Shown here: one piece after another, positions 16,062-24,709 of the stretch
Position numbering within the stretch: the first letter of the stretch is position 1
How the letters are laid out: each line of letters starts with the position of its first letter
Source: CAYSJU01 sp964431495
Lineage (GTDB): Bacteria; Omnitrophota; Gorgyraeia; Tantalellales; Tantalellaceae
Direction: 5' to 3'
NCBI GenBank assembly: GCA_964431495.1
Contig: CAYSJU010000018.1
Coordinates: forward strand, 1-37,444
Length of the DNA stretch: 37,444 nt
The notes under the pieces: model-generated
Seen by the model: the letters and a program-made list of their open reading frames with translations, nothing else
What the model was told of the DNA's origin: nothing
Database searches by the model: none
Translations under genes and position numbers: made by a program

Positions 16062-17536
16062 TACTGTAATCCGTTCTCCGCGAATTCTATGGCCTTTACC
16101 ATGGCCCTGGCCTTTTTAAGGGTCTCTTTATATTCATAGACCGGCTCGGAATCAAGGACTATGCCCGCCCCGGCCTGTATATACGCCGTGTCCCCCAGCA
16201 TCACGATCGTCCTTATCGTGATGCACATGTCCATATTGCCGGAAAAGCTTATGTACCCGACACTGCCGGCATAAGGGCCACGCCTTGTGTTCTCAAATTT
16301 ATCAATAAGCTCCATGGCCTTGACCTTTGGCGCGCCAGTGACCGTGCCCGCGGGGAAAGTGGCCCTTATGAGGTCATAAATGTCCTTGTCACTGCTCAGG
16401 GTCCCAACGACATCGCTGACAATATGCATGACATGCGAATATTTCTCAACGCGCATCATTTCTCTCGGCTCCACACTGGAGTAATCGCATACCCTGCCGA
16501 TATCGTTTCTGCCCAGGTCAACGAGCATGATGTGCTCAGCCCTTTCCTTTGGATCGGAAAGAAGCTCCCTCTCTTTGGATGCGTCTTCTTCTTCATCCTT
16601 TCCGCGGCTGCGTGTCCCGGCTATGGGCCGGACTTCCACAACTCCGTCTTCGCAACGGACCAGTATTTCAGGCGAAGATCCCACGATCCGGCACTCCCCG
16701 AACTTCAGGTAATACATATACGGAGAAGGATTGATCGACCTTAAGGCCCTGTATATCGTGAACGCATCCGCCCCGGTCTTCCTCTTCAGCCTCTGGGAAA
16801 GGACCACCTGGATAATGTCCCCGCGATTTATGTGCCCCCTGGCTTTTTCAACAATATCACAGAATTCTTCCAGGGTAAAATTTGACTCCTCCTTCAAGGA
16901 TGCGGATCCGGTTATTTTGACCTCTGGAACTACCGGCGGCCTTTTCAGCTTATCCATTATAATATCGATTTTATGGCAGGCCTCTTCGTAAGCCGAAGCC
17001 GGATCGTCGTCTATCATGGCATTGGACACGACCTTGATCTTGCGATCCACGTGGTCAAAAATAAGTATCGTGTCCGTCAGCACGAACTGCATGTCAGGGA
17101 GTTCAAGTTCTTCCGGGTTATCATCTGGTACGTTCTCAAAGAACCTTACCATGTCATAGCCCATGTATCCGACAAGCCCGCCGCAAAACCTCGGAAGGCC
17201 CTTCACCGGGACGAACTTGAAGGCCTTCATGATCGACTTGATCTCTTCTACCGGATCTTTTTCAGCCGTATAGGAATCAACGGAATCACCCTTTTTTATG
17301 GTCATCTTGTTTTTCCTGCTTTCGATCACAAGAGACTGATCGCTCCCCAGGAACGAATACCTTCCCAGGTGCTCGCCCCGTTCAACTGATTCCAAGAGAT
17401 AGGAAAATCCCCCGTTGCTTATCTTTGAGAAAGCGGAAATAGGAGTGTCAAAGTCCGTGAGCATCTCTCTGTAAACCGGGATGATATTCCCCTGCCGGCT
17501 CAATTCGATAAATTCTTCCTTACATGGAAAACACAT
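16061..17536 (-). CDS. trpE: anthranilate synthase component I
   Basis: Converts chorismate to anthranilate using ammonia from TrpG. The chorismate-binding domain shows RPIAGTRSRG, GTVTGAPKVKAMELID and IQAGAGIVLDSEP. The N-terminal YLLESVERGE carries the LLES element that binds tryptophan in feedback-inhibited enzymes, so allosteric inhibition is likely. I chose ATG 17536 (491 residues) because AAGGA lies nine bases upstream; a GTG two codons earlier is possible. It follows hisI by only 12 bases, leaving no room for a separate trp leader or attenuator, so trp transcription appears to depend on read-through from the his genes. Confidence 0.97.
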   Translation of the reverse strand: MCFPCKEEFIELSRQGNIIPVYREMLTDFDTPISAFSKISNGGFSYLLESVERGEHLGRYSFLGSDQSLVIESRKNKMTIKKGDSVDSYTAEKDPVEEIKSIMKAFKFVPVKGLPRFCGGLVGYMGYDMVRFFENVPDDNPEELELPDMQFVLTDTILIFDHVDRKIKVVSNAMIDDDPASAYEEACHKIDIIMDKLKRPPVVPEVKITGSASLKEESNFTLEEFCDIVEKARGHINRGDIIQVVLSQRLKRKTGADAFTIYRALRSINPSPYMYYLKFGECRIVGSSPEILVRCEDGVVEVRPIAGTRSRGKDEEEDASKERELLSDPKERAEHIMLVDLGRNDIGRVCDYSSVEPREMMRVEKYSHVMHIVSDVVGTLSSDKDIYDLIRATFPAGTVTGAPKVKAMELIDKFENTRRGPYAGSVGYISFSGNMDMCITIRTIVMLGDTAYIQAGAGIVLDSEPVYEYKETLKKARAMVKAIEFAENGLQ

Positions 17537-17548
17537 GAGCACTCATCC

Positions 17549-17929
17549 TTAGTATATTTCTTCCGGATTAAAAATGCGTTCAACCTCTACAAGCATATTA
17601 CCGCCGTCATCCAATACCTTGCGGTAAAAACAAGTGAAATATCCCTTGTGGCAGGCGCCCCCCGTCTGATCTACTTTAAAGAGAAGAGAATTCTCAAGGC
17701 AGTCCACGTAGATCGCCTTCACTTGCTGGGTGCATCCGGATATCGCACCTTTCATCATGACCTCGCCTTTTGACCTGCGAAAAACATGGACCTTGTTATT
17801 CTCCATGGTCTTTTTCAGCGCCTCTTTATCCATGTAGCAAAGCGTCAGGACCTGATTGGTCTTTTGGTCCTGGATGATCGCCGGTATAACGCCTTTTTCA
17901 TCAAAATTCAGTTTGTCGAAAAGTTCCAT
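17549..17929 (-). CDS. hisI: phosphoribosyl-AMP cyclohydrolase
   Basis: Opens the adenine ring of phosphoribosyl-AMP in histidine synthesis. The 126-residue protein is the cyclohydrolase domain alone, without the HisE pyrophosphohydrolase domain. The zinc-binding cysteines are present (VDC, GGACHKGY and TCFYR). The usual magnesium motif D-C-D-x-D reads D-C-L-E-N here, so two of the three aspartates are replaced. I chose ATG 17929 because GGAGG lies seven bases upstream. HisE is not in the window. The gap to hisF contains a family A palindrome. Confidence 0.95.
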   Translation of the reverse strand: MELFDKLNFDEKGVIPAIIQDQKTNQVLTLCYMDKEALKKTMENNKVHVFRRSKGEVMMKGAISGCTQQVKAIYVDCLENSLLFKVDQTGGACHKGYFTCFYRKVLDDGGNMLVEVERIFNPEEIY

Positions 17930-17960
17930 CTTGTTCCCTCCTCTTTTACTGCATCTTTCG

Positions 17961-17982
17961 GGTTCGATAAATCGAACCACTA
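17961..17982. repeat. palindrome family A copy supplying the hisF stop
   Basis: GGTTCGAT and ATCGAACC form a perfect 8-bp inverted repeat around AA (17961-17978). On the minus strand the element begins GTAG, and that TAG (17982-17980) is the hisF stop codon. Compared with the hisB copy, T-A becomes C-G on both arms, keeping the stem. Confidence 0.8.
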
Positions 17983-18738
17983 CATTCGCACGGGTATTCC
18001 TTTATCTTCAAGATACGCCTTGACTTCCCCTATAGAAAACTCCCTGAAGTGGAAGATCGAGGCAGCCAGAGCGGCATCCGCGTTCCCTTCCACAAAAACA
18101 TCGATAAAATGTTCCATTTTCCCGCATCCACCGGACGCTATCACCGGGATATTAACGGCTTCCGCGACAGCCCGTGTCAATTCCACGTCATATCCGTCCT
18201 TTGTCCCGTCGCGGTCCATGCTGGTAAGAAGTATCTCTCCCGCACCCAGTTCATCGACACGACGGGCCCACTCCAGCACGTCTATTCCCGCGGGTTCGCG
18301 GCCGCCTTTCACATACACATCCCAGGATCCATGCCCATCACTCTTCGCGTCTATGGCAACGACAATACACTGTGTTCCGAACCGCTGGCTGGCTTCTTTG
18401 ATGAAATCAGGTTTTTGCACTGCCGCTGTATTTATTGATATCTTGTCACAACCGGCGTTCAAAAGTTCGCGTATCCCCTCATTGGAGGAGATGCCGCCTC
18501 CCACAGTGAACGGCATAAAGACCTCCTCCGCCACTTTCCTAACCATATCGACCATTGTCTTGCGGTTCTCACAGGTAGCTGTTATGTCAAGGAATACAAG
18601 CTCGTCCGCGCCTTCATCGTTATAAACCTTGGCGTTCTCTACAGGATCACCCGCGTCCCTGAGGTCCACGAAATTCACCCCTTTTACCACGCGTCCGTCC
18701 TTTACGTCAAGACACGGGATTATCCGTTTTGCAAGCAT
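17980..18738 (-). CDS. hisF: imidazole glycerol phosphate synthase subunit HisF
   Basis: Cyclase subunit that uses ammonia from HisH to form imidazole glycerol phosphate and AICAR. The 252-residue barrel has the catalytic Asp in CLDVKDGRVVKG at the N-terminus and the second Asp in VVAIDAKSDG mid-chain, with the GGGI and ASGGCG phosphate sites. The ATG has a good GGAGG six bases upstream and lies 32 bases inside hisA. The stop codon lies in a palindromic repeat. Confidence 0.98.
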   Translation of the reverse strand: MLAKRIIPCLDVKDGRVVKGVNFVDLRDAGDPVENAKVYNDEGADELVFLDITATCENRKTMVDMVRKVAEEVFMPFTVGGGISSNEGIRELLNAGCDKISINTAAVQKPDFIKEASQRFGTQCIVVAIDAKSDGHGSWDVYVKGGREPAGIDVLEWARRVDELGAGEILLTSMDRDGTKDGYDVELTRAVAEAVNIPVIASGGCGKMEHFIDVFVEGNADAALAASIFHFREFSIGEVKAYLEDKGIPVRM

Positions 18739-19447
18739 CGACCGCCTCCTTAAGGTCTAATGTTCCATCATAAAGTGCCCGGCCCACAATAACACCGGCA
18801 AGCCCCATGTTCTCCAGTTCTTTTAACTGCCTGATATGTTCTATTGTCTTTACCCCGCCCGCGTAGATCAAATTGACATCGGTCTCTGAGATGATACGCT
18901 TGAGAAATTTCATGTCAGGGCCTGAAAGCGTCCCGTCCTTTGCTATATCCGTATAAATGATCTCCCTGGCCCCGAACGAAATAAACCTTTTGAACACTTC
19001 AAAAATATCAAGGTCAAGCGACTTTTTCCATCCGTGAATACGGATACTGCCTTCCTCGGAATCAACGCTCAGTATCACCCGCTCTTTAAAGAGCCCCAGT
19101 ATATTCCTGGCAAAATCTATCTCTTCCATGGCCTTTGAACCCACTATGACCCTCCATGCGCCATGGTCCAGGGCTTTCTTTATATCGGTCTCCTTCCTGA
19201 ACCCGCCTCCGACCTGGACCGGGACATTCACGGCCCTGGTCACTTCCTGCAGAACAGAAAAATTTATGGGATGTCCCTCCCTGGCTCCGTCCAGGTCGAT
19301 CACATGGAGAAGTTCGGCGCCCATGCTCTCCCACTCCCTGGCGGCATACACGGGATCCCAGTCATAACTCAGCTTGCGGTCATACCTTCCCTTTTCAAGC
19401 CTTACGGTCTTTCCTTCAATTATGTCTACAGCAGGTATTACTTTCAT
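18707..19447 (-). CDS. hisA: ProFAR isomerase HisA
   Basis: Amadori isomerase that converts ProFAR to PRFAR, the substrate of HisF-HisH. The first catalytic Asp is in IPAVDIIEGKTVRL and the second in LSVDSEEG. VQVGGGFR and YAGGVKT hold the two phosphates. The 246-residue length is normal. It shares 32 bases with hisF and starts three bases after the hisH stop. A separate trpF exists here, so a dual HisA/TrpF (PriA) role is unnecessary. Confidence 0.96.
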   Translation of the reverse strand: MKVIPAVDIIEGKTVRLEKGRYDRKLSYDWDPVYAAREWESMGAELLHVIDLDGAREGHPINFSVLQEVTRAVNVPVQVGGGFRKETDIKKALDHGAWRVIVGSKAMEEIDFARNILGLFKERVILSVDSEEGSIRIHGWKKSLDLDIFEVFKRFISFGAREIIYTDIAKDGTLSGPDMKFLKRIISETDVNLIYAGGVKTIEHIRQLKELENMGLAGVIVGRALYDGTLDLKEAVDACKTDNPVS

Positions 19448-19450
19448 AGC

Positions 19451-20059
19451 TCATAACCTCACAAAATTTTTTAATAGTTTCAATCCGTTCTTCTGAGACC
19501 TCTCGGGATGGAACTGTACGGCGTAGATGTTCTCTTTCCATAACGCCGAAGTGTACGTAACGCCATATTCGGTCCTCCCGGCAGTGAGCTCAGATTCCTC
19601 ATTCTCACAATAATACGAATGAACAAAATAAAAATAACTCGAGTCCTCTATCCCCTCGAACAAAGGACATTTCCCCTCAGCCATTTTGACGGTGTTCCAC
19701 CCTATCTGTGGGACCTTCAACCCCTCGCCTCCGGGGAAAAGCCTGACATCACCGCGTACCACCTTGAGGCAGTCGCAACCGCCAGCTTCCTCGCTACTGT
19801 CAAAAAGCATCTGAAGCCCCAGACAGATTCCGAGAAACAGCCTGCCCTCCTGTATGCGCCTCAAGAGCGGCTCTACAAGGCCCCTCTGGGAAAGCCCGGC
19901 AAGCGCGTCCTTTGAGGACCCCACGCCCGGCAGCACTATTTTATCAACAGATCCGAGACAGTCCGGATCGTCACATATCCTGACATCCTCTCCAAGGTAA
20001 CGAAACGCGTTAAACACGCTCCTCAAGTTACCGGAACCGTAATCGATTATGCCTGTCAT
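19451..20059 (-). CDS. hisH: imidazole glycerol phosphate synthase subunit HisH
   Basis: Glutaminase partner of HisF. Nucleophile Cys in GICLGLQM, the His-Glu pair in QFHPERSQ, and the oxyanion segment LPGVGSS are all present. The 202-residue length is normal. It lies directly upstream of hisA and two genes before hisF, as is common for these subunits. The upstream spacer to hisB is filled by a family A palindrome. Confidence 0.97.
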   Translation of the reverse strand: MTGIIDYGSGNLRSVFNAFRYLGEDVRICDDPDCLGSVDKIVLPGVGSSKDALAGLSQRGLVEPLLRRIQEGRLFLGICLGLQMLFDSSEEAGGCDCLKVVRGDVRLFPGGEGLKVPQIGWNTVKMAEGKCPLFEGIEDSSYFYFVHSYYCENEESELTAGRTEYGVTYTSALWKENIYAVQFHPERSQKNGLKLLKNFVRL

Positions 20060-20069
20060 GTCGTGTTTT

Positions 20070-20092
20070 GGGTTTGATAAATCAAACCCCTA
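20070..20092. repeat. palindrome family A copy supplying the hisB stop
   Basis: GGGTTTGAT and ATCAAACCC form a perfect 9-bp inverted repeat around AA (20070-20089). On the minus strand it begins GTAGG, and the TAG (20092-20090) is the hisB stop codon. This is the best-preserved copy. Confidence 0.85.
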
Positions 20093-20728
20093 CAATATCC
20101 CCTTGCTCGACGGCACCTCACCCGCCCTGCGCGGGTCAACCGATGTTGCCATGTCCAGCGCTATGCCAAGCGCCTTGAAGACCGCTTCAAGATAATGATG
20201 CATATCTCCTTCACCGAATATTTCTATGTGAAGGTTCATGGAGAGCTTCTTGGCGAAACTTTCCAGAAGATCCCTGGCGTAATGCATGGAGTAGCCTTCT
20301 TCATCCTTGATCGCGCCAACGGCGCTTCCGCCTTTCTCCGTAAATCTGAACGCGAAACGGTTCGAGAGATCCACCAGGACCTTTGCGCTCGCCATATCCA
20401 TGGGCGCTTCAGCCGAAGCCATCCTTGTTATGCCTCTTGAGTCCCCGAGCGCCTTCTTGAAAGCCTCGCCGATCGCTATCCCTATATCTTCATTGAGATG
20501 ATGGATATCCACCTGGGTATCGCCCCTTGCCTTGAGCTTCAGGTCAAAATAACCGTGATAAGCAAAAAGTGTCAGCATGTGGTCCAGAAAACCTATTGAC
20601 GTGGAGATCTCGGATTCCCCTTTACCGTCAATATTAAGGACCGGTATCTCTATTTCGGTTTCCTTTGATCTTCTTTCGTACGCGGTTTTCCTGCTAACTA
20701 AATTTTTGTTTCCGCAAAATATGCCCAT
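20090..20728 (-). CDS. hisB: imidazoleglycerol-phosphate dehydratase
   Basis: Manganese enzyme that dehydrates imidazole glycerol phosphate to imidazole acetol phosphate. Both metal-binding motifs appear: DIHHLNEDIGIAIGEA and GDMHHYLEAVFKALG. At 212 residues it is the dehydratase alone, without the histidinol phosphatase domain of E. coli HisB. The start may be ATG 20728 or the adjacent ATG 20731; the former gives better spacing (6 bases) from GGAGG. The first ten or so residues (MGIFCGNKNL) are an extension before the usual RKTAYERRSKETEI. The stop is inside a repeat. Confidence 0.96.
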   Translation of the reverse strand: MGIFCGNKNLVSRKTAYERRSKETEIEIPVLNIDGKGESEISTSIGFLDHMLTLFAYHGYFDLKLKARGDTQVDIHHLNEDIGIAIGEAFKKALGDSRGITRMASAEAPMDMASAKVLVDLSNRFAFRFTEKGGSAVGAIKDEEGYSMHYARDLLESFAKKLSMNLHIEIFGEGDMHHYLEAVFKALGIALDMATSVDPRRAGEVPSSKGIL

Positions 20729-20741
20729 CATCTTCCTCCGT

Positions 20742-20758
20742 TTTCAGCTATCAGCTAA
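20742..20758. repeat. AGCTGATAGCTGA-type repeat at the hisD stop
   Basis: The 15-base word TTCAGCTATCAGCTA (20743-20757) recurs exactly at 26360-26374. Read on the minus strand it begins with the hisD TAG stop (20757-20755). It occupies the short hisD-hisB gap just before the hisB ribosome binding site. Confidence 0.6.
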
Positions 20759-21981
20759 TTTTCGCACCGGACGCGCACTGACTCCCAGTGCTCCGCCAGT
20801 TTTTCCAGTTCCGCGAGCTCCCTTACCCATTCGGCGGAATCGTTGAGAGCTTTTCGGGAATACGAAATAATATGAGAACTTTTGATGAAACTCCTCAAAT
20901 TGAGCCCTGAAAAACTCCGGGCCGTCCCGCCGGTAGGCAGGACATGGCTCGGACCAGCCACGTAATCGCCCATGGCCACCGGCGTATACTCCCCGAGAAA
21001 TATGGCCGCGGCATTGGTTATCTTGTTCAACAGCCTGTTCGGCCGCCGGACCATCAGCTGCAGATGCTCAGGAGCGATCATGTTGGATACCGCCACTGCC
21101 TGATCCAGGTTTTTCACTTTCATAATATACCCTCTCAGCGACGGCTCTGTTCGCAGGGCGTTGAATATTTTCTTTGACGGTGTCACCAGCATCGACAACC
21201 CCCTGTGATGTTCCGCCTGGGCCATTAGGTCCCTCTTGATGTATTCCGCATTCGCGTGATGATTAGCGATTATCAATACCTCGCTCGGCCCTGCCAGCAT
21301 ATCTATATCGCAGTATCCGAACACCTGCCGCTTCGCCTCTGTCACGTACTCATTCCCGGGCCCCACTATCTTATCCACCTTCGGGATGGTCTTTGTCCCA
21401 AAAGCAAGAGCGGCGATGGCCTGTGCACCGCCGACCTTGTAAATTTCATCAACCTTCAAGAGGTTGGCCATGACAAGTATGTGCGGATCTATGCTTTTAT
21501 ACTCATTAGGAGGAGAAAGCATTACGATCTTTTTCACGCCGGCGATCTTTGCCGGCAGCACTGTCATATAAACGCTCGAGACCAGAGGCGCCGTGCCGCT
21601 TGGTATGTAAACGCCGACGTTTTCGATCGGCCCGAATTTTTCTCCGAGCTCTATTCCGGACCCGTGCTTGATGGTCCAGGACTTCGGGATCTGCTTCCTG
21701 TAAAACTTATCAATATTCCGTATGATCTTTTTCAGCGTGTTCACCAGCTCCGGCTTGATGTCCTGATACGCGCCGCTTATCTCCGCTTCAGTGACCCGAA
21801 GCATCTTTCTGGACAATTCCACCTTGTCGAATTTCTTCGTGAACCTTATCAGGGCCTTGTCGCCTTCAGCACGCACTTTCTCAATGATTCCGGCGACCTT
21901 TTTCTGCAGCCGCTTCCTTCCCTGATCATGCCTGTTAACCAGGCGCTTGAATGTCTCGCTCCCTATCTTAACGCTTCGCAT
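20755..21981 (-). CDS. hisD: histidinol dehydrogenase
   Basis: Zinc enzyme that oxidises histidinol to histidine in two NAD-dependent steps. Key segments are GPGNEYVTEAKR, AGPSEVL, AQAEHHRG (zinc ligands Gln and His), APEHLQLM (catalytic Glu-His) and SFIKSSHIISY with another His. The start at 21981 (408 residues) is chosen because its ATG shares one base with the alaS TGA and AGGGGA precedes it; the frame extends 62 codons upstream but that part only shadows alaS. The product is slightly shorter than the usual 425-435 residues. The stop codon is in a repeat. Confidence 0.96.
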   Translation of the reverse strand: MRSVKIGSETFKRLVNRHDQGRKRLQKKVAGIIEKVRAEGDKALIRFTKKFDKVELSRKMLRVTEAEISGAYQDIKPELVNTLKKIIRNIDKFYRKQIPKSWTIKHGSGIELGEKFGPIENVGVYIPSGTAPLVSSVYMTVLPAKIAGVKKIVMLSPPNEYKSIDPHILVMANLLKVDEIYKVGGAQAIAALAFGTKTIPKVDKIVGPGNEYVTEAKRQVFGYCDIDMLAGPSEVLIIANHHANAEYIKRDLMAQAEHHRGLSMLVTPSKKIFNALRTEPSLRGYIMKVKNLDQAVAVSNMIAPEHLQLMVRRPNRLLNKITNAAAIFLGEYTPVAMGDYVAGPSHVLPTGGTARSFSGLNLRSFIKSSHIISYSRKALNDSAEWVRELAELEKLAEHWESVRVRCEN

Positions 21982-24698
21982 CACTGTCCCCTTTTCATGT
22001 GTCCCTTGCCTTCCTCTAACGCGCGCTCCAGACCGCCGGGATCGCTGCCGCCAGCCTGGGCAAAAGTGTCGCTGCCCCCGCCCTTGCCCTTGATATTGCC
22101 AGCCACCTTGTCTATGATATTCCGCGCGCTGATCCCCTTCTCGGCAAGATCCACGGTTACCGCGCATGTTAAGAACGCCTTGCCGTCCTTTTCGCCTCCC
22201 AGAAGTATGACTCCGGATCCTGCCTTTTCCCCCGCGTAAGCTAAAGCCTTTCGCAGAACACCCATCTCAGCGCCGCGGAGGACGGAGGAGACGAATTTCA
22301 CACCTCCGAAGGTGACCCCTTGTCCCAGGACCTGATCCAGAATGGCCTTTGCTTTAGCGAACACCTCCGCGTCTTCCGCTTTCTTGAGCTTCTTTTTCGC
22401 CCTGCCAGCGTATTCTTTTGCTTTCAGGAACGCGGGTCTTATAATGTTTTCATAGTCGTGCATGCTTTTAGGATCTATTTTAATATTTCCGATAGTGATC
22501 GCTCTGGCCATTTCCATGGCACGCGCCAGCTCCGGTATATTTTGTTCTATGTCAGGCCCATTTGACAGTGCCTGGTATTCACTCAAAAGGTTTCCCAGCG
22601 TCTTCTTAAGCCACATTTTCGCATTGCCTCCGGTAAGCGCCTCGATACGCCTTATGCCGCTGGCAACAGAACTTTCGTTAATGATCTTCACGAGTTCTAT
22701 ATCCGAGGTATTCTCCACATGGGTCCCGCCGCAAAGTTCCTTTGATATATCCCCGACAGAGACCATGCGCACTGTATCTTCATACTTCTCTCCGAAAAAA
22801 GAGAGTGCGCCCTCCTCCTGGGCCTCTCTGAGAGATTTTATCTCCTTGCACACTGGAACACCCCACTCGACCCATCCGTTGATGACATCCTCCACTTTCA
22901 TCAATTCCCTGTCAGAGAGCTTTTTCATATGGGTGAAATCAAATCTCAAATGCTCGTCATCGACCAGGGAACCGGACTGCTTTACGTGCCCTCCCAGAAC
23001 ACTGCGCAGCGCTGCCTGGAGAAGATGCGTCGCCGTATGGTTCATGGCGATCCTGTGCTTCCTGTCCCTGTTCAGGTCAAGGGTCACTTTTTCGCCTTTT
23101 TTGAAACATCCCCTTTCCACGAATACTTCCATCACCTTCCTGCCGTCCACGTTGTAAGTATTCAGGATCTCCATGAGGCTATCCTGTTTTACAATGGTCC
23201 CGGTATCGCCTGCCTGGCCCCCTCCCTCGGTATAAAGCTCCCCGCTCTGCGGTGAAGTTATGACCTCTGCACGCTCGCCATGCAGCACTTCCTCTGAGAC
23301 CTCTCCCTTTTTAATTATGAATGCCAGCTCGACCTCCAGAGGCATGGTCTCTACGCATTCCGGCTTCGGAGCGTTAATGAACATGTCCGGCTGAAAAATG
23401 AATTCACTCGAAAGAACACTGCCTTTACGGGATTCTTCCTTTCTTCCCTCCATGAGATTCTCAAATTCCCTGATGTCCAGAGTAATGCCGCGGGATGCCG
23501 CTTCTTCAACGATCACGTCCAGCGGCAGCCCGTAAGTATCGACCAGCTTGAATACCTGGCCGCCGTCAAGTTCCCGTCTGCTTCCTGAAAGCATGCCCTC
23601 AAAGACCGGAAGGGATGATACCAGGGTATCGTTGAACCGCTTTTCCTCCTCTTTCACTATGGCGCTGATATGTTCCCGTTTTTCCTCGAGTTCAGGATAC
23701 ACATCTTTCATCACACCAGTTACCGCGGGTACTATGTTGTAGAGAAAGGGGCTTTTCCCCCCGCTCTTTAAATACGCCCTTCTTATAAGCTTACGGACCA
23801 CATATCCCCTTTTTTCATTGGACGGGGATACTCCGTCAGCTATGGCAAAAACAGCGGCCCTGATATGGTCAGCGATAAGATCGATATCCTCGCGGGCGGC
23901 TGTCCCGCCCAGTTCTTTTTTTATATGCTTGATTATCGGCGTAAACAGGTCTGTGTCAAAATTAGTGGGCACACCCTGCATAACAGATGTGATACGCTCA
24001 AGCCCCATTCCGGTGTCAATGTTCTTATTGGGCAATGGCGTCAGACTGCCGTCAGGCTTTCTGTCGAATTCGGTAAACACAAGATTCCATACTTCCACGA
24101 ACCTCCCGCACTCACACGCTGGATCGCATTCCGCCCTGCCGCAGCCCTTTTCCGGACCCCAATCATAAAATATCTCAGAACACGGGCCGCACGGACCGTT
24201 AGGCCCTTTTTCAGGCGCGTCCGCCGGCCAGAAATTGCTGTCAGCCCCTAATTTCACTATCCTTTCCGCCGGGATCTTCATTTCATCAAGCCATATGGAA
24301 TAAGACTCTGCATCATCCTTGTAAACGGATACCCATAGACGTTCCGCCGGAAAACCCATCTCCCCGGTCATGAATCCCCACGCCCATTCAATGGCTTCTT
24401 TTTTAAAGTAATTACCGAAAGAAAAATTGCCGAGCATCTCAAAGAAAGTATGATGCCGCGGCGTTTTGCCGACCTTCTCCAGGTCCCCTGTCCTCAAACA
24501 CTTCTGGCACGAAGCAGCGCGCTTATACACGATGTTCTTTCCCATGAACTGGTCCTTGAACTGGTTCATGCCGGCTCCCGTGAACAAAAGCGTCGGATCG
24601 TTCCTCGGGACGAGCAAGTCGCTCGATACAACGGTGTGACCTCTCTTTTCAAAGAACTCAAGATACCTTGTTCTTATCTCACTCGACAGCATGGCCAT
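21981..24698 (-). CDS. alaS: alanyl-tRNA synthetase
   Basis: Charges tRNA-Ala and edits mischarged Ser and Gly. The class II catalytic core occupies about residues 1-240 (motif 2 region RHHTFFEMLGNFSFG at 81-95). A Cys-rich insertion, CGRAECDPACECGRF, is at about 186-200. The editing domain has H554-x3-H558 and C656-GGTH660. The C-terminal DHHA1 region ends about GGSDTFAQAGGSDPGGLE. The 905-residue length is slightly longer than average. The start has only a weak ribosome site. It is placed between recX and hisD; recA-recX-alaS is a common order in bacteria. Confidence 0.97.
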   Translation of the reverse strand: MAMLSSEIRTRYLEFFEKRGHTVVSSDLLVPRNDPTLLFTGAGMNQFKDQFMGKNIVYKRAASCQKCLRTGDLEKVGKTPRHHTFFEMLGNFSFGNYFKKEAIEWAWGFMTGEMGFPAERLWVSVYKDDAESYSIWLDEMKIPAERIVKLGADSNFWPADAPEKGPNGPCGPCSEIFYDWGPEKGCGRAECDPACECGRFVEVWNLVFTEFDRKPDGSLTPLPNKNIDTGMGLERITSVMQGVPTNFDTDLFTPIIKHIKKELGGTAAREDIDLIADHIRAAVFAIADGVSPSNEKRGYVVRKLIRRAYLKSGGKSPFLYNIVPAVTGVMKDVYPELEEKREHISAIVKEEEKRFNDTLVSSLPVFEGMLSGSRRELDGGQVFKLVDTYGLPLDVIVEEAASRGITLDIREFENLMEGRKEESRKGSVLSSEFIFQPDMFINAPKPECVETMPLEVELAFIIKKGEVSEEVLHGERAEVITSPQSGELYTEGGGQAGDTGTIVKQDSLMEILNTYNVDGRKVMEVFVERGCFKKGEKVTLDLNRDRKHRIAMNHTATHLLQAALRSVLGGHVKQSGSLVDDEHLRFDFTHMKKLSDRELMKVEDVINGWVEWGVPVCKEIKSLREAQEEGALSFFGEKYEDTVRMVSVGDISKELCGGTHVENTSDIELVKIINESSVASGIRRIEALTGGNAKMWLKKTLGNLLSEYQALSNGPDIEQNIPELARAMEMARAITIGNIKIDPKSMHDYENIIRPAFLKAKEYAGRAKKKLKKAEDAEVFAKAKAILDQVLGQGVTFGGVKFVSSVLRGAEMGVLRKALAYAGEKAGSGVILLGGEKDGKAFLTCAVTVDLAEKGISARNIIDKVAGNIKGKGGGSDTFAQAGGSDPGGLERALEEGKGHMKRGQ

Positions 24699-24709
24699 CT
24701 TTTTTGCTT

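Noticed and set aside
17961..17978. GGTTCGAT...ATCGAACC looks like the T-arm of a tRNA (GGTTCGA).
   Set aside because: There is no acceptor stem, anticodon arm or CCA-like end around it. The same element recurs with other stem sequences, so it is a palindromic repeat and not a tRNA gene or fragment.
21982..22167. Longer hisD start, 62 codons upstream.
   Set aside because: The added part is Arg- and Gly-rich and merely reads alaS in another frame. The start at 21981 has a ribosome site and the normal HisD N-terminus.
21256..22239. Plus-strand frame of 327 codons across hisD and the alaS end.
   Set aside because: It covers two well-identified genes on the other strand, crosses their junction, and has no motif or start signal.
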